Shown: positions 12,025-28,514 of the stretch, in pieces
Numbering within the stretch: position 1 is the stretch's first letter
Layout of the letters: the number at the start of each line of letters is the position of its first letter
Assembly (NCBI GenBank): GCA_019973155.2
Contig: BPQB01000045.1
Location: 186,001 to 250,000, forward strand
Reading direction: 5' to 3'
DNA from: Phanerochaete sordida
Taxonomy: Eukaryota > Basidiomycota > Agaricomycetes > Polyporales > Phanerochaetaceae
DNA length: 64,000 bases
Made by a program: the position numbers and the translations under genes
The notes under the pieces: model-generated
The model's database searches: none
Told to the model about the DNA's origin: nothing
Seen by the model: only the letters and a program-made list of their open reading frames with translations

Positions 12025-12580
12025 TTTTGTTTTGGTGGGTGGAGGGTGTGTGCGGAAGAAAGTGCGAGGCGCGCGATGTTGGATGGGGCCCTGGGCGCTT
12101 GGGCCCGACGCCCCGACGTCCTCGGGATGCGCCGATGCACTGCTTTCCGCCTCACCACCACGTTGTCGGCGGCGTCGCCTGCAGAACGCACCGAACTCAA
12201 GTTGTAAGCACGGCCTTCAGTCTTCCGCATGCTTGGACCCTGATTTCGCGTAATGCAGGTCTCGATACCCGAATGACTTCGACCCTGGGGGACGCGCCGC
12301 GGACCAGGATGCTGATGCGCCTGCGCGTGCCGCCATGTGCAGCCAAGAATCGATGCATCGTCTGAATGCTCTGCCTGGTATGTGTATCAGATCTGCTTTT
12401 GTCCGCTATCCCCTCAAGCTGATGGGTGGCAGCCAGCCGACTTGCACGTTGAAGCGGCTCATCACGGGGGACGGTGGGCATAAATAGCGCCACGCTCGAG
12501 ATGCAGTCCTGCATATAGCTCTCGCCACTCCTCTGCTGCAACTTCACACTTCTGCGACCCCCTGCGACACCTCAGTGCAG
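12025..12580. other. Divergent intergenic promoter region
   Basis: This is the shared upstream region of the nucleoplasmin-like gene (-) and the first DUF6535 gene (+). It holds a TATA-like CATAAATAG about 100 bases before the DUF6535 start. No further gene was seen. Confidence 0.5.
12475..12488 (+). promoter_or_regulatory. TATA-like box of DUF6535 gene 1
   Basis: GGCATAAATAGCG lies about 100 bases before the ATG at 12581. The two paralogues carry a similar AT core (CCTTAAAT) about 110 and 125 bases before their own ATGs, which supports a conserved core promoter. Confidence 0.45.
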
Positions 12581-15157
12581 ATGACGGGCTCGGTGAGTGC
12601 TAGCGAAAGCAAATCATTCATCGGTGAAGACAGCGAACAGGTATGCGGATTTCCCTCCAGCGAGAATTGGCACATCATTAACCGAGCGCGTATAGGCGAC
12701 AGACGATAACGTGTCAGCCAAGGCTTTGAAAGGCGACAAGAGCGCATCCGCTGGTGCTGAAACCGATGGCAAGGAGACCATATCGGTCCGTTCCCATGTA
12801 CTGGCAGTTGAGTCATTGTCCTGACACGAAGTACAAAGGAGAAAGACGTGACTGCAGGCTGGACGTACCTGCTTTCCGCGGGGCAAGATTACGACGAAGA
12901 GAAGACCGACAACTGGAAATCCGAGATAGATAATCTCCTCGTCTTCGTAAGTTTGTGAATGCACCAACGCAGGTGGGAGCCGTCTGCTCACGCTTTCGCG
13001 AACTAGGCTGGTCTTTTCTCCGGTGTCGTTACATCATTCACACTCGAGTCGTACTCCTGGCTTTCGCCAGACTCTGCCGACACGACAAACCAGCTACTCC
13101 TCCAAATCTCGGCGCAGCTCGCCGCCTTCGCCGTGTCACCAGGTTATGCAAACTCTACAGCACCGATAGCCGCCATACCCGCATCCTTCACGCCAGACCA
13201 TACAGACGTGCTCATCAACATGCTCTGGTTCCTCAGCCTGACGTTCAGCCTCATCGCCGTCTTCTTCGCGATTGCCGCCCAGCAGTGGCTCCGCGCCCTC
13301 CCTCTCCCCCGCCACATCCCGCTGAAGGACTCGGTCCGCCTCTGGCAGAGCCGGCGGACGCACTTCATCGGGTTCCAGGTGCCGAACATCATCATCATGC
13401 TTCCCGTCCTTCTCCAGGTCGCCGTGATACTGTTTCTGGTCGGCTTGTACTACCTCCTCCAATCGCTCAATCATCCCATCACGACTGCCTTCGCCATCGT
13501 CGCGGGTATCCCCTTCTTCCTCTACGGCCTCTCGCTCTTCGGACCCCTGCTCTTCCCAAGCAACCCGTTCAAGTCGCCAATCGTACCCGTGGCCATGTTC
13601 GTCGTCAACTGGGCGATCATGGTCCTCGGAGTCCTCGCTCTCATACTGTTCCTCGTCCCCTTCGTCATCGTCGCCGGCCTCCTCATTCTCTGGGCAACCC
13701 GGGCGACGGGGAACCGCGAGTACTACTACACCTTCACCCTGTACATCCGGCGCGCGATCGACTGGTACCTCGCGCTCGCGCAGAAGCTCTCGCGGCTCAT
13801 GTCCAGCATCTTCACGCGCGACCAGGACTTCTGGACCGCGCGCGAGGTCCGCGCACTCGCGCGCGAGGACGCTGACGCCGCCGCAGACGAGTGCGGTGCT
13901 GCACTCGCGCTCGCGCCGTGTGCTGTCCCGCGGCACGAGCTCGTGCGCCTGCGCGCGTGCCTTCGCGCGCTCCCGCCGCGCCAGCGCATGAACGTCGTGC
14001 TCAGCTGGGCGACGCTCTACTCAGGCAATTACAGCGAGACGGACTTCGACCAGGCGAACGAGTGGGCGCCGGTGAACGTCGGCCTGCTGCGCGGCGTCGA
14101 CGGCGCGTTCGCGCGCGCCTTCGCGCCGTGCTTCGTCGCCGCGCTCCCGGGCGACTGGGCGGCGTGCGACTGGGTCGCGGACTGCGCGAATACGACGTCC
14201 GTGCTCGTGCTGCTCGCGCGCATCGTGTGCACCGGCTGCGGCGACGCGGAGCTAAGCAAGAGCGTGACGCGCACGCTGCTCGAGGTCGTGCGCTGCCAAC
14301 GGCCGGAGGACATCACGAGCTCCGGGAGCGGCGAGAACTTCCGCTTCCCCGCCGTCTGTCTCTTCGACTGCTTTACTCACTGCCCCGATGCGCTTTCTGC
14401 TGAAGGTACGCCGCGCCGCCGCGCCGACGCACGCCGTCTCTGACGCCCACCCACAGATCTCACGGCATTCATGGCGCTCACCGTCGCCCGCCTGCCGATC
14501 CTGCACGCCCTGAACGACAAGTTCGCACAGCGCTTCACGATCCAGCAGACCGAGTACGTCCTCGCCTCCGCGGGCGTCGCACTCCGCGCCCTCGCGCGCC
14601 TCGACGACGCCGCCTGGCCCGCGCTCGCGCCCGCGGCGCACGCGTTCCTCCGCGCGCTCGACGACTTCGTATGCGCGGAGCGGGCGGGCATCCGGTTCGT
14701 CGGCGCGCTCGCGGCGGAGCGCCCGCGGGAGCTCCTCATCGTCGCGCCGCGCGCTGCGAAGGCGGTCTCGGAGGCGGTCGTAAGGCTTGCGGAGGCGGGG
14801 CGGCTGCCTGACGAGCTGCGGGACGACCTTGTGGGGCATCTTAGCGACGTGTGGGCCGGGCAGCGCGCGTTCGGGGAGGCGGAGGAGGTGCTGTGTCGTG
14901 CCGAGCCGGGAGGCCTGGATTTGGGCTCCAACGGGGCGTCTGAGAAGACGAGTCAGGTCGAGGGAACCCTTGAGAGGGCTCTGGGAGAGGCTGAGGAGCT
15001 GCGCGGCGCGCTTGTGGGGCATCTCAGCGCCGCGTGGGCCGGGCAGCGCGCGTTTAGGGATGCGGAGGAGGCGCTGTGCCTCGCTGAGCAGGTTCTGGAT
15101 GCCGGATCGAGGGAATCGTCTGAGAAGGCGGATCAGCTCGAGGTGGCTTCGAAGTAG
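12581..15157 (+). CDS. DUF6535 multi-pass membrane protein, copy 1
   Basis: Family of unknown function common in Agaricomycetes. Exon 1 (12581-12640) encodes a short polar head. After two more small exons the conserved start of the domain reads VTAGWTYLLSAGQDYDEEK...DNLLVF, and an intron separates it from AGLFSGVVTSFTLESYSWL. Predicted membrane segments follow: INMLWFLSLTFSLIAVFFAI, IIIMLPVLLQVAVILFLVGL, TTAFAIVAGIPFFLYGLSLF and the pair beginning MFVVNWAIMVLGVLALIL. A cytosolic helical part starts near FTRDQDFWTAREVRALA. A last intron (14406-14456) leads to DLTAFMALTVARLP and a C-terminal extension ending at 15157. This copy alone duplicates a C-terminal module of about 60 residues (LVGHLSDVWAGQRAFGEAEE, then LVGHLSAAWAGQRAFRDAEE). 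The FunK1 kinase starts 589 bases downstream on the same strand. Confidence 0.85.
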
Positions 15158-15745
15158 ACCCTGGAGACCCTGCCTACGGTGTGTGCTCCGTGGCCTGGTC
15201 GTTCTTCGTCGTCATATTGGCCAAGAGCAGCTCTGGTTCGCGGAGTATCGGCGCGGCTGTATACCGCGATAAGTTGTAAAATGAAGCGGCTCAATCTACC
15301 AAGTCTGGGCATCAACGGTCCTTCCATGCCCATCTTCGCTGGTATCGTTGTGTCTGCTTTGCCCCATGAGATTGCTTCCCACGCCACATCCCGAGGGTAA
15401 AATCGACACGTATTGGGCGTAAGGCGCCCTCACGGCAGCATTGCACGGGAGAGACATACTGTATCCATTGTTCGACGTGCACTCCGCCACATCCCGCAGC
15501 ATCCCGCCCCTCCAAATATGAAAGAGGCGCCTTCGCAGCGCTAGCGTGCCACCGGGGCTTTTGCCTAATTTGGATTCTGAACCTCGCCACAATCTCGCCC
15601 ACAGGCCACTTGCATTCTTCTCCCATTGGACACTTGACCACGCTCACCAGGGCTACAGCAAAATGAACACCTCTCCTTCGAACACAACTGGGCCCATATA
15701 TACTGGATCCTCGACCTGGGGGTACCAACCAACATCATATCCAGT
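15158..15745. other. Spacer between DUF6535 copy 1 and FunK1 kinase 1
   Basis: No gene was recognised. A TATATA motif at 15697-15702 lies about 45 bases before the kinase ATG. Confidence 0.5.
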
Positions 15746-20131
<4,386 letters not shown>

Positions 20132-20944
20132 ATCTCGAGGACCTGGACATCTACAGCGCTGTCAATATCTCTACAGCCAGAGCACGAGGACACGCACCTT
20201 CGCTCTCGATGATCAGGGGCTTCCTCCGCCGGCCAGGCAATCCGCAGAATAGGAGCGTAAGTGGGCGCATCGTTAGCAAGCGTAGATAGTAGGGGAATCA
20301 CGAGCAGGTAACATACCATAGCAAACACGTTGTCGTGGCGAGGACAGACCAGCGAGGTGCATGCGCGTCCTCGCTCGGTGCGTCATGGATATATCGGTAC
20401 CGGGAGCCGCGACTGCAATCGCGACGCCAAGGCTGGCGAGGTGCGAGAGGGATCTCGCCATCTCCATCGGACCCAGACTCGCATGTTTGGGTGTGCCCAG
20501 ATGACCGCGGGGTCCAGGAGGCGCGCGGCAGCCCCGCCTGGAAGGCGGCGTCTCGCTAGGCGCGTGTCGGTCTCCCGCGCTACAGCGCGATATTTTCTTA
20601 TGCCTCCCACCTCGTCGACACCTCCAGCTCGGAGCATGAATCGACAGTGACTTTCTGGCACTCCTAGGAGAGTAGACTTAGCCACGATAGCATTGTCGTG
20701 TCCGGTGATAGGCTCGCTTCCAGCCTATTCAATCATGGAAGAGGCGGTACTATCGTTACGCTGATGGATTGACTGGGCATTGACAGCAGATTCCCGCGCC
20801 TCGCAACCTTTCATTGTTCCTGACAGGGGGGCCTTAAATGCGCTATCGCGGGCTTGAGTGCGACACTTTGCATCTCCCAACTCCGTCACGCTGCGCTCCT
20901 TGCCAGCTTATTGATCAACAGCTTCTCACGAAGGCGGTGCGAGC
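20132..20944. other. Upstream flank of DUF6535 copy 2, part of the tandem duplication
   Basis: About 20315-20660 is strongly similar to about 24140-24490, upstream of DUF6535 copy 3, for example the shared GACAGACCAGCGAGGTGCAT. This marks the left part of the duplicated unit. No independent gene was recognised. Confidence 0.6.
20830..20842 (+). promoter_or_regulatory. TATA-like core of DUF6535 copy 2
   Basis: GGCCTTAAATGCG lies about 110 bases before the ATG at 20945. It corresponds to CCCTTAAATACAA in copy 3. Confidence 0.4.
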
Positions 20945-23419
20945 ATGTCAGACGGCGAACATTGCAGCACTCCTCAGACGGTGCCCGGTGCATTAGATGC
21001 TGACAATAACAGGCTTCTTGTTACCGACTGTGGTGCCCAGGTGAGCATTGTTCGCCTGGTGCTTTCTTTTCATCTCGCTCATTGATCGTAGACCGAAGCG
21101 GGCGAGAATACATCCTCAGACTCTCAAGCCGCGAAGGGAAACCAAAGCGAGATCGTGATGGATGATCCCAAGGACGCAGTGCGTTCGTATCTGTTTTATC
21201 TCTGGGTCCCGGCGTGACGTAGATGTTTTTTAGCAGAGAGATGTGACCGCAGGGTGGATGTACCTGCTCTCTGCAGGACAAGATTATGACCAGGAGAAGA
21301 TCGAAAAGTGGAAACCCGAGCTAGATAACCTCCTCGTCTTCGTACGTCAGCGATTTGTAAAAATAAAATGGCTCAGCCCACTCACCGTCTCTGGCGCGTC
21401 AGGCCGGCCTATTCTCTGGAGTTGTGACTGCATTTTCCCTTGAGGCGTACTCGTGGCTATCCCCAAACCCTACGGACACGACGAACCAACTCCTCCTCCA
21501 AATCTCGGCTCAGCTCGCATCATTTTCCATGAACCCCGGCTTTGCAAACTCTACAGCCCCTATCGCGGTCATTCCCTCGTCTTTCACCCCAGATCACACC
21601 GACGTACTCATCAACATGCTCTGGTTCCTCAGCCTGACGTTCAGTCTCATTGCGGTCTTCTTCACGATTGCTGCTCAGCAGTGGATCCGTGCCCTTCCTA
21701 TCCCTCGCCACATTCCCCTGGAGGACTCGGTCCGCCTCTGGCTGAACCGGCGAACGAACTTCATTGGCTTCCAGGTGCCGAACATTATCATCATGCTTCC
21801 TGTCCTTCTTCAAATCGCGGTGATACTGTTTCTGGTCGGCTTGTACTGCCTCCTTCAAACGTTGAATCACCCCATCACGACTGCCTTCGCTATCGTCGCG
21901 GGTATACCCTTCTTCCTCTACGGCCTCTCACTCTTCGGACCCTTGGTCTTCCCAAGCAACCCCTTCAAGTCCCCGATCGTACCGGTAGCCATGTTTGTGC
22001 TCGACTGGATCATCATGGTCCTCGGAACCATCTGTCTCCTGCTCGTCCTGGCGCCCTTCTTCGTTGTTGCAGGCCTTCTGACATTATGGACAACCAAGGC
22101 GACAGGGAACCGCGAGTACTTCTATGCATCCAGCCTGTACACCCGGCGTGCGTTCGACTGGTACTCCGCGCTCCTGCAGAAGCTCGCGCGGCTTTCAGTG
22201 AGCGTCTTCACGCGCGACCAGGACTTCTGGACTGCGCGCGAGGTGCGCGCCCTTGCCAGCGAGAAATCTGATGAGGTCGCAGAGGAGTTCTGCGACGCGC
22301 TCGCCCTCGCGCCGTGCGCTGTCCCCCGGCAAGAGCTCGTCCGCCTGCGCGCGTGCCTCCACTCGCTCCCGCCACGCCAGCGCATGAACGTCGTGCTCTG
22401 CTGGGCGACGGTCTACTCGGGAAAGTACGACGAGATGGACTTCAACCAGGTGAACGAATGGGCGCCGGTCAACGTCGGCATGCTGCGCAGCGTCGACGCA
22501 CAGTTCACGCATGCGTTCGCGCCGAGCCTTCTCGATGCGCTCCCGGGCGACTGGGCGGAGTGCGACTGGGTCAAGGATTGCGCGGACGTGACCTCGGTCC
22601 TCGTCCTGCTGGCGCGCATCGTCAGCACTGGACTGGGAGACGCGGAGTTGCGCAGAACGGTGATGCGTACGCTGTGCGAGGTCGTGCGGTGCCAGAGGTT
22701 GGGGGACATCATGCGTGCCAAAAGCTACGACAATTTCCGCTTCCCCGTCATCTGTCTCTTCGATTGTGTCACAAACTATCCCGATGTGCTTCCTCCCGAA
22801 GGTATCTCACTCCGACTCGCCTGCGCATGCCGACGCTGACCCTCATCTCACAGACCTCACGACCTTCATGTCGGTCACCCTCGAACGGTTGCCCGTTCTC
22901 CACGCCCTAAACGAGAAGTTCTCGCAGCAGTTCATAATTCCCCAGACCGAGTACGTCCTCGCAGCCGCCGGCGTCGCCCTCTCCGCACTCGTCCGCCTCG
23001 ACGACAGCGCCTGGGCCGCGCTCGCGCCGGAGGCGCACACCTTCCTCCGCGCCTTCGACGAGTATGTCTGCGCAGAGAAGAAGGGGATCCAGTTCGTCGG
23101 CGCCCTTGCGGCCCAGCGGCCAGCAGAAATTCTCATCGTGACGCCCCGCGCGGCTACTGCCATCTCGACGTCGGTCTTGCGGCTTGCGGATGCTGGTCGT
23201 CTCCCTGAGGATCTGCGAGCCGCGCTCATGGATCATCTCATGGCTGTCTGGGCAAATCAGCGCGGTTTCAGGGAAGCAGCGGAGTCTTTGTCTTCTCTCA
23301 CCGAATCGATGCCAAAGCTGGACGCAGGATCTGGTGCTCCGGTGGGGAAAGCAGCCCGGAATGAAGCAGTGCTGATGACTGTGCTACCCACGGTATGTGC
23401 CTATCTGATTCAGGTTTGA
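20945..23419 (+). CDS. DUF6535 multi-pass membrane protein, copy 2
   Basis: Same family and exon plan as copies 1 and 3. Exon 1 is 20945-21040 (MSDGEHCSTPQTV), exon 2 is 21092-21178, exon 3 is 21237-21341 (VTAGWMYLLSAGQDYDQEK, DNLLVF) and exon 4 starts at 21403 (AGLFSGVVTAFSLEAYSWL). Predicted membrane segments include INMLWFLSLTFSLIAVFFTI, IIIMLPVLLQIAVILFLVGL, AFAIVAGIPFFLYGLSLFG and MFVLDWIIMVLGTICLLLVL with the adjoining hydrophobic run. The cytosolic part FTRDQDFWTAREVRALAS and the Trp/Asp/Cys-rich stretch LPGDWAECDWVKDCADVTSV are conserved in all copies. A final intron near 22802-22852 joins LTTFMSVTLERLPVLHALN. The stop is at 23417-23419. Function is unknown. It shares its flanks with copy 3, so the two are recent relative to copy 1. 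Confidence 0.87.
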
Positions 23420-25110
23420 AACGTGCTCATATTCCTATAGCAATCGTATTAATCGTGCACCGTTGTCGGTCGTGAATCCCTTCGATAGTAGACAAGGGAG
23501 AGGCGTACTTGTTATCAAAGGAGAAGAGTAAAATTAAATACCCTGCTGTGTATATTACTACCTGTTCATGCATTCCGCCAAGTCTGCTGCCTCGTTCTTC
23601 ACGTGAGATCTACGCCACACGGTGCCGCTGTCAGGCCAGCGTATGGGCGGCGGGGCGCGCTCTTCGTCCTATGCCCGCATGCGCCGTCCTTTCATACCGG
23701 AGAATGTTCTTGCAATGCGCGGCTTACGGTATAAAAAGTAGCCATGTCTTATCAAGCAGCTTGTCGGGCATCATGGTTTCTGGAGCCAAGCCACGTAAAT
23801 TGTGTTGACGCTCGCGCTGGTTCTTTCGCGCAGGTGAATGCTGCATCGTTGCGTTATTTCCTCTCGCAAAGATAGTTTGCGCCGGCTGCTTGCATTTCTC
23901 TTGCTCTCTTCATTCCATGATGTGACCTGGGATGCACAAATTTCATCCCGCGGTTGAACCCACGCGCATCATGGGCACAGTAGCACAGTGATGTCGTTAC
24001 TAGGCGTCTTGGAGGCCACATACACAAAGAAAGCTTGCAAATCAATGCCACACGCGCGATTAATGACTCTCCAGTGGACAGGGATCTTGGCCACCAAGCT
24101 CGAGCTCGAGCCCGAACGGTTAATCACCGAGCGCCGCATACCATGGCGAACACGTTGTCGCGGCAAAGACAGACCAGCGAGGTGCATGCGCGTCCTCGCT
24201 CGGTGCGTCATGGATATATCGGTGCCGGAAGCCGCGACTGCGATCGCGACGCCAAGGCTGGCGAGGTGCGAGAGGGCTCTCGCCGTCTCGTCGGACCCAG
24301 ACTCGCGTGTTTCGGCGTGCTCAGATGACCGCGAGGTCCAGGAGGCGCGCAGCCCCGCCTCGAAGGCGGCGCCTCGCTACTAGGCGCACGTCGGTCTCCC
24401 GCGCTACAGCGCGCTATTTTCTTCTTGCGTCTTCCACCAACCCGCCGTCGTCACAGGCCTCATCGGCACCTCTTGCTCTGGAGAGTGAATCTTCAGTGAT
24501 GTTCTTACACTTTTGGATGAGTACACTTGGCCGTGCTCTCACTGTCCTGCGCGGTGATAGGCTCTGTTCTAAGTTTCGGAGGAGGCGGTACCGGCGGGTC
24601 GCTCCTTGGTGACATCCGATCCATTTTCTGACGGGCGCGACGGATACTATGCACGACGGGAGGAAGCACATGCGGAACTGCGCCCTGAGCGTGTCGGTGG
24701 TAGGTCGTACGCCCTTTGTGGAGACACAGTGATTGCGAACATAGCGCTGCAACGCAATGCTGAAATTTGGTTTCAATTTCCAGCGCAGGACGACCTCAGC
24801 TTTGCAAGGTATGCTACCACGCAATTGTTCAGCATTTCCCGTGTAAGTTCGACGCTCAACGTTCAACGTTCAATATCCGATCCACATGACAGACCGCATC
24901 AGTCCTTGTCCTTGTATTGTTATGCTGGTGGATTGACAGCAGATTCTCGCAGCTGCCGTGCAGTCCTTACCCCTGACAGGGTCCCTTAAATACAACGTCG
25001 CAGCTAGGATGCGACGCTCGTTGAGCCCTTGCATATCCCCGCCTCCTTCACGCTGCGGCCCTCGCCAACCTGCCGAGCAACCGCTCCTCACGACGGCTGG
25101 TGTGAGGGGC
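23420..25110. other. Junction of the two duplicated units
   Basis: This stretch holds the downstream flank of DUF6535 copy 2 and the upstream flank of copy 3. No gene was recognised. The part 23440-24130 matches 27590-28320 (for example GGCATCATGGTTTCTGGAG against GGCATCACGGTTTCTGGAG), and 24140-24490 matches 20315-20660. Confidence 0.65.
24982..24995 (+). promoter_or_regulatory. TATA-like core of DUF6535 copy 3
   Basis: TCCCTTAAATACAA lies about 125 bases before the ATG at 25111, at the place of CCTTAAATGCG in copy 2. Confidence 0.4.
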
Positions 25111-27498
25111 ATGTCGGACGTAGAATGTTGCAGCAGTTCTCAGAAGGTGCCTGGTGCGCCGAATGATGATGATCACTGGCTTCTTGCTACGCGGTCCAGT
25201 GCCCAGGTAAGTCCTTTTGTATCTGTATCTGGGGCTTTATCTTGATGGCGCTGATTCATCGTAGGTCGAGAAGCACGGTACTGCAACCTCTCAAGCTGCG
25301 AAGGAAGTTCGAGGCACGTTCGCGATGGATAATCCCAAGGACACCTCTTCAGTGAGTTGATAGCTAATTTCTGTCTGACCCCCGCGTGACGCGAATATTC
25401 TTCAGGAGGAGAAAGATGTGACCACTGGGTGGATGCACCTACTCTCTGCGGGACAGGATTACGACCAAGAGAACATTGAAAAGTGGAAATCTGAGCTCGA
25501 TAACCTTCTCGTTTTCGTACGTCAGCGAATCTTTGAAAAATGGCACAGCTTACTCACCGTCCTTTGATCATTAGGCCGGCTTATTTTCTGGAGTAGTGAC
25601 CGCGTTTTCCCTTGAGTCGTACTCGTGGCTGTCCCCAAACCCTACGGACATGACAAACCAGCTTCTTCTTCAGATCTCGGCCCAGCTCGCGTCCTTCACC
25701 ATCACCACCACTCGCGCGAACTCGACAGCACCCATCGCGATCATTGCCTCATCCTTCAACCCAGACCGCGCCGACGTACTCATCAACATGCTATGGTTCC
25801 TCAGCCTGACTTTCAGTCTTATCGCGGTTTTCTTTGCAATCGCTGCCCAACAATGGCTTCGCGCACTCCCTATCCCCCGTCACATCCCGCTGAAGGACTC
25901 GGTTCGTCTCTGGCAGAACCGACGAACGAACTTCATTGGATTCCAAGTGCCGAACATCATCATGATGCTTCCTGTGCTTCTCCAAATCGCCCTTGTGCTT
26001 TTCCTGGTGGGCTTGTACTATCTCCTCCGAACCCTCAGCCACCCTATCACCACCGCCTTCGCTGTCGTAGCAGGCATCCCGTTCTTCCTCTATGGCATCT
26101 CGCTTTTTGGATCCTTACTACTCCCAAGCAACCCGTTCAAGTCCCCGATCGTACCCGTGGCGATGTTCGCCATCAACTGGGCCGTCATGATTCTTGGAAC
26201 GCTCGGTCTCTTGCTGGTCTTCACCCCTTTCATCATCATCGCTGGTCTTCTGACGCTCTGGGCAACCAAAGTGACAGGAAACCGCGAGTATTACTACACA
26301 TTCAGCCTGTACATTCGGCGCGCAGTCGACTGGTACCTGACACTCGCGCAGAAGCTTGGGCGGCTCATGACGAGCGTGTTCACGCGTGACCAGGACTTCT
26401 GGACAGGACGCGAGGTGCGCGCCCTCGCCCGCGAGAGTGCCGAGGACTCCGCAGAGGAGTTCGGCGACGCGCTCGCGCTCGCACCGTGCGCCGTCCCGCG
26501 GCACGAGCTCGTGCGCCTGCGCGCGTGCCTACGCTCTCTCCCGCCACGTCAGCGCATGAATGTCGTGCTCTGCTGGGCGACGCTCTACTCAGGCAACTAC
26601 GGCGAGACGGACTTCGACCAGGCGAACGACTGGGCGCCGGTCAATGTCGGGCTATTGCGCAGCATCGACGCGCAGTTCGCGCACGCGTTCGCGCCGTGCT
26701 TCGTCGATGCGCTCCCCGGCGATTGGGCGGAGTGCGACTGGGTCAAGGACTGCGCGAACGTGATTTCGGTCCTCGTCTTCCTGGCGCGCATCGTCAGCAC
26801 GGGCCTCGGAGATGCGGTGCTACGCAGGACGGTCACGCACACCCTACTCGAGGTCGTGCGGTGCCAGAAGTTGGGAGATATCAAGCGTCCTGGAAATGGC
26901 GAGAACTTCCGCTTCCCTGCCGTCTGTCTCTTCGACTGCGTCACGAGCTGCAGCGACATCCTCTCTCGAGAAGGTGCGTCGCGCAGGTCCACGCGCAGGC
27001 GCTGTCGCTGACGACGATGTTTCAGATCTCTCGGCCTTCATGACACTCACTCTCGAACGCCTGCCTGATCTCAGCACCCTGAACGCGAGGCTCTCGCAGC
27101 GCTTCACAGTACACCAGATTGAGTACGTGCTCGCATCTGCCGGTGTCGCGCTCTGCGCACTCGCTCGTATGGATGACACTGCATGGGCCGCGCTCACCTC
27201 CGAGGCGCACGCCTTCCTCCGCGCCTTCGACGATTTTATTGACGCAGAGCAGAAGGCGATCCAATTTGTCGGTGCCCTCGCCGCCGAACGCCCGGCAGAG
27301 ATCCTCATCGTGACGCCGCGCGCCGCCAAGACAATTTCTGCGTCGGTCGTGCGACTTGCGGAGGCTGGTCGTCTTCCAGAAGATCTGCAGGGCATGCTCA
27401 TGGGGCATCTCATGGCAGTTTGGGCAGATCAGCGCGGTTTCAGGGAGGCAGCGGAGTCTTTGTCTTCTCTCACAGAGGCGATGAAGCTGGGCGCATGA
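25111..27498 (+). CDS. DUF6535 multi-pass membrane protein, copy 3
   Basis: Exon 1 starts MSDVECCSSSQKVPGAPN at 25111. Two small exons follow, then VTTGWMHLLSAGQDYDQEN...DNLLVF and, after an intron, AGLFSGVVTAFSLESYSWL. The membrane segments match copy 2 closely (INMLWFLSLTFSLIAVFFAI, IIMMLPVLLQIALVLFLVGL, AVVAGIPFFLYGISLFGSLL, MFAINWAVMILGTLGLLLVF). The cytosolic half has FTRDQDFWTGREVRALARE and LPGDWAECDWVKDCANVISV. A last intron precedes DLSAFMTLTLERLP, and the stop is at 27496-27498. The DNA after the stop still resembles the copy 2 coding end (GTGCTCCAGTTGAGAGCGCAG), so the reading frame has been shortened here by a premature TGA, losing about 25 residues. FunK1 kinase 2 begins about 1 kb downstream on the same strand. 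Confidence 0.87.
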
Positions 27499-28514
27499 TC
27501 TGGTGCTCCAGTTGAGAGCGCAGCTCAGAATGAAGCGGTGCTAATGACTGTGCTGCCCACGGTGTGTGACAGTCTGATTTAGGTTTGAAGCGTGCCCATA
27601 TTCCTATAGAAATCATATTGATCATGCACCGTCGTCGGTCGTAGATCCCTTCAATAGTAGACAAGGGAGAGTTGTATTTTTATCAAAGGAGAAGAGTAAA
27701 ATTAAATACCCTACTGCTTATATTATTACCTATGCATGCATTCCGCCAAGCCCGCTGCCTCGTTCTTCGCGTGAGACCTACGCCACACGGCGGTGTCATG
27801 CCAGCTTATGGGCGGTGTGGCCCGCTCTTCTTCCTGTGGCCGCGTATACCCTTCTTTCAACTCGAGCATCTTCTTGCAGTGCATAGTTTATGGAGTAAAG
27901 AGTAGCCATGCCTTACCAAGCAGCTTGTCGGGCATCACGGTTTCTGGAGGCAATGCAATCCACGGAAATTGCGTTGACGCTCGCGCTAGTCCTTTCGCGC
28001 AGGTGAATGATGTATCGTTGCTTGATTTCCTCTCGTCACGCCCGTTTGCGCCATCTGCTTGCATTGTCCTTGCACTCCTCGTTTCGTGATGTGGCCTGGG
28101 ATGCACGGACTTTATCCAGCGGAGCCCGTACCAGTAATACACGCGCATTACAGGCACAGTAGCACAATGATATCGTTATTAGGCCCCTTGGAGGCCACAT
28201 ACAAAAAGGAAGCTTGCAAATGAATGCTACACGCGCGATTCAAGATTCTCCAGAGGACAGGGATCTTGGCCACCAAGCTCGAGCTCAATCCCGAACGGTT
28301 GATCACCGGGCGCCTCTCCGCGTCTAGCGCAAGGAATTGCCAAATCTGGATGCTGCAAGTTCGCCACAACCACCAACCCTTGGTCCTTCCATTGTTCTCG
28401 CTTTACGTTCGCGCACTGCCTTCAGGCTGCAATGTGGCATTCTTTGTGGCACACGGCCTCTGAGCCATCGTATATAACCAGGCGCGACGGATGTATGTCT
28501 CCCACATCACCAGT
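27499..28514. other. Downstream flank of DUF6535 copy 3 and kinase 2 promoter
   Basis: The left 820 bases belong to the duplicated unit, and the right part is unique. TATATAA at 28471-28477 is the likely TATA element of the next gene. No other gene was seen. Confidence 0.55.
28471..28477 (+). promoter_or_regulatory. TATA box of FunK1 kinase 2
   Basis: TATATAA lies only 20 bases before the first in-frame ATG (28491) and 44 before the second (28515). In kinase 1 the TATATA-ATG distance is also about 45 to 50 bases. The second ATG is therefore favoured. Confidence 0.5.

Larger units (their letters stand above)
20315..24140. repeat. Tandem segmental duplication, left unit
   Basis: The left unit carries the flank, DUF6535 copy 2 and its downstream flank. 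The same order recurs in the right unit. Matched anchors are 20343 to 24168 (offset about 3.83 kb, GACAGACC block) and 23512 to 27680 (offset about 4.17 kb, TTATCAAAGGAGAAGAGTAA block). The difference shows indels accumulated since duplication. Confidence 0.75.
24141..28320. repeat. Tandem segmental duplication, right unit
   Basis: The right unit carries DUF6535 copy 3 with matching left and right flanks. It is longer than the left unit through insertions, mainly in the upstream flank near 24490-25000. Confidence 0.75.
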
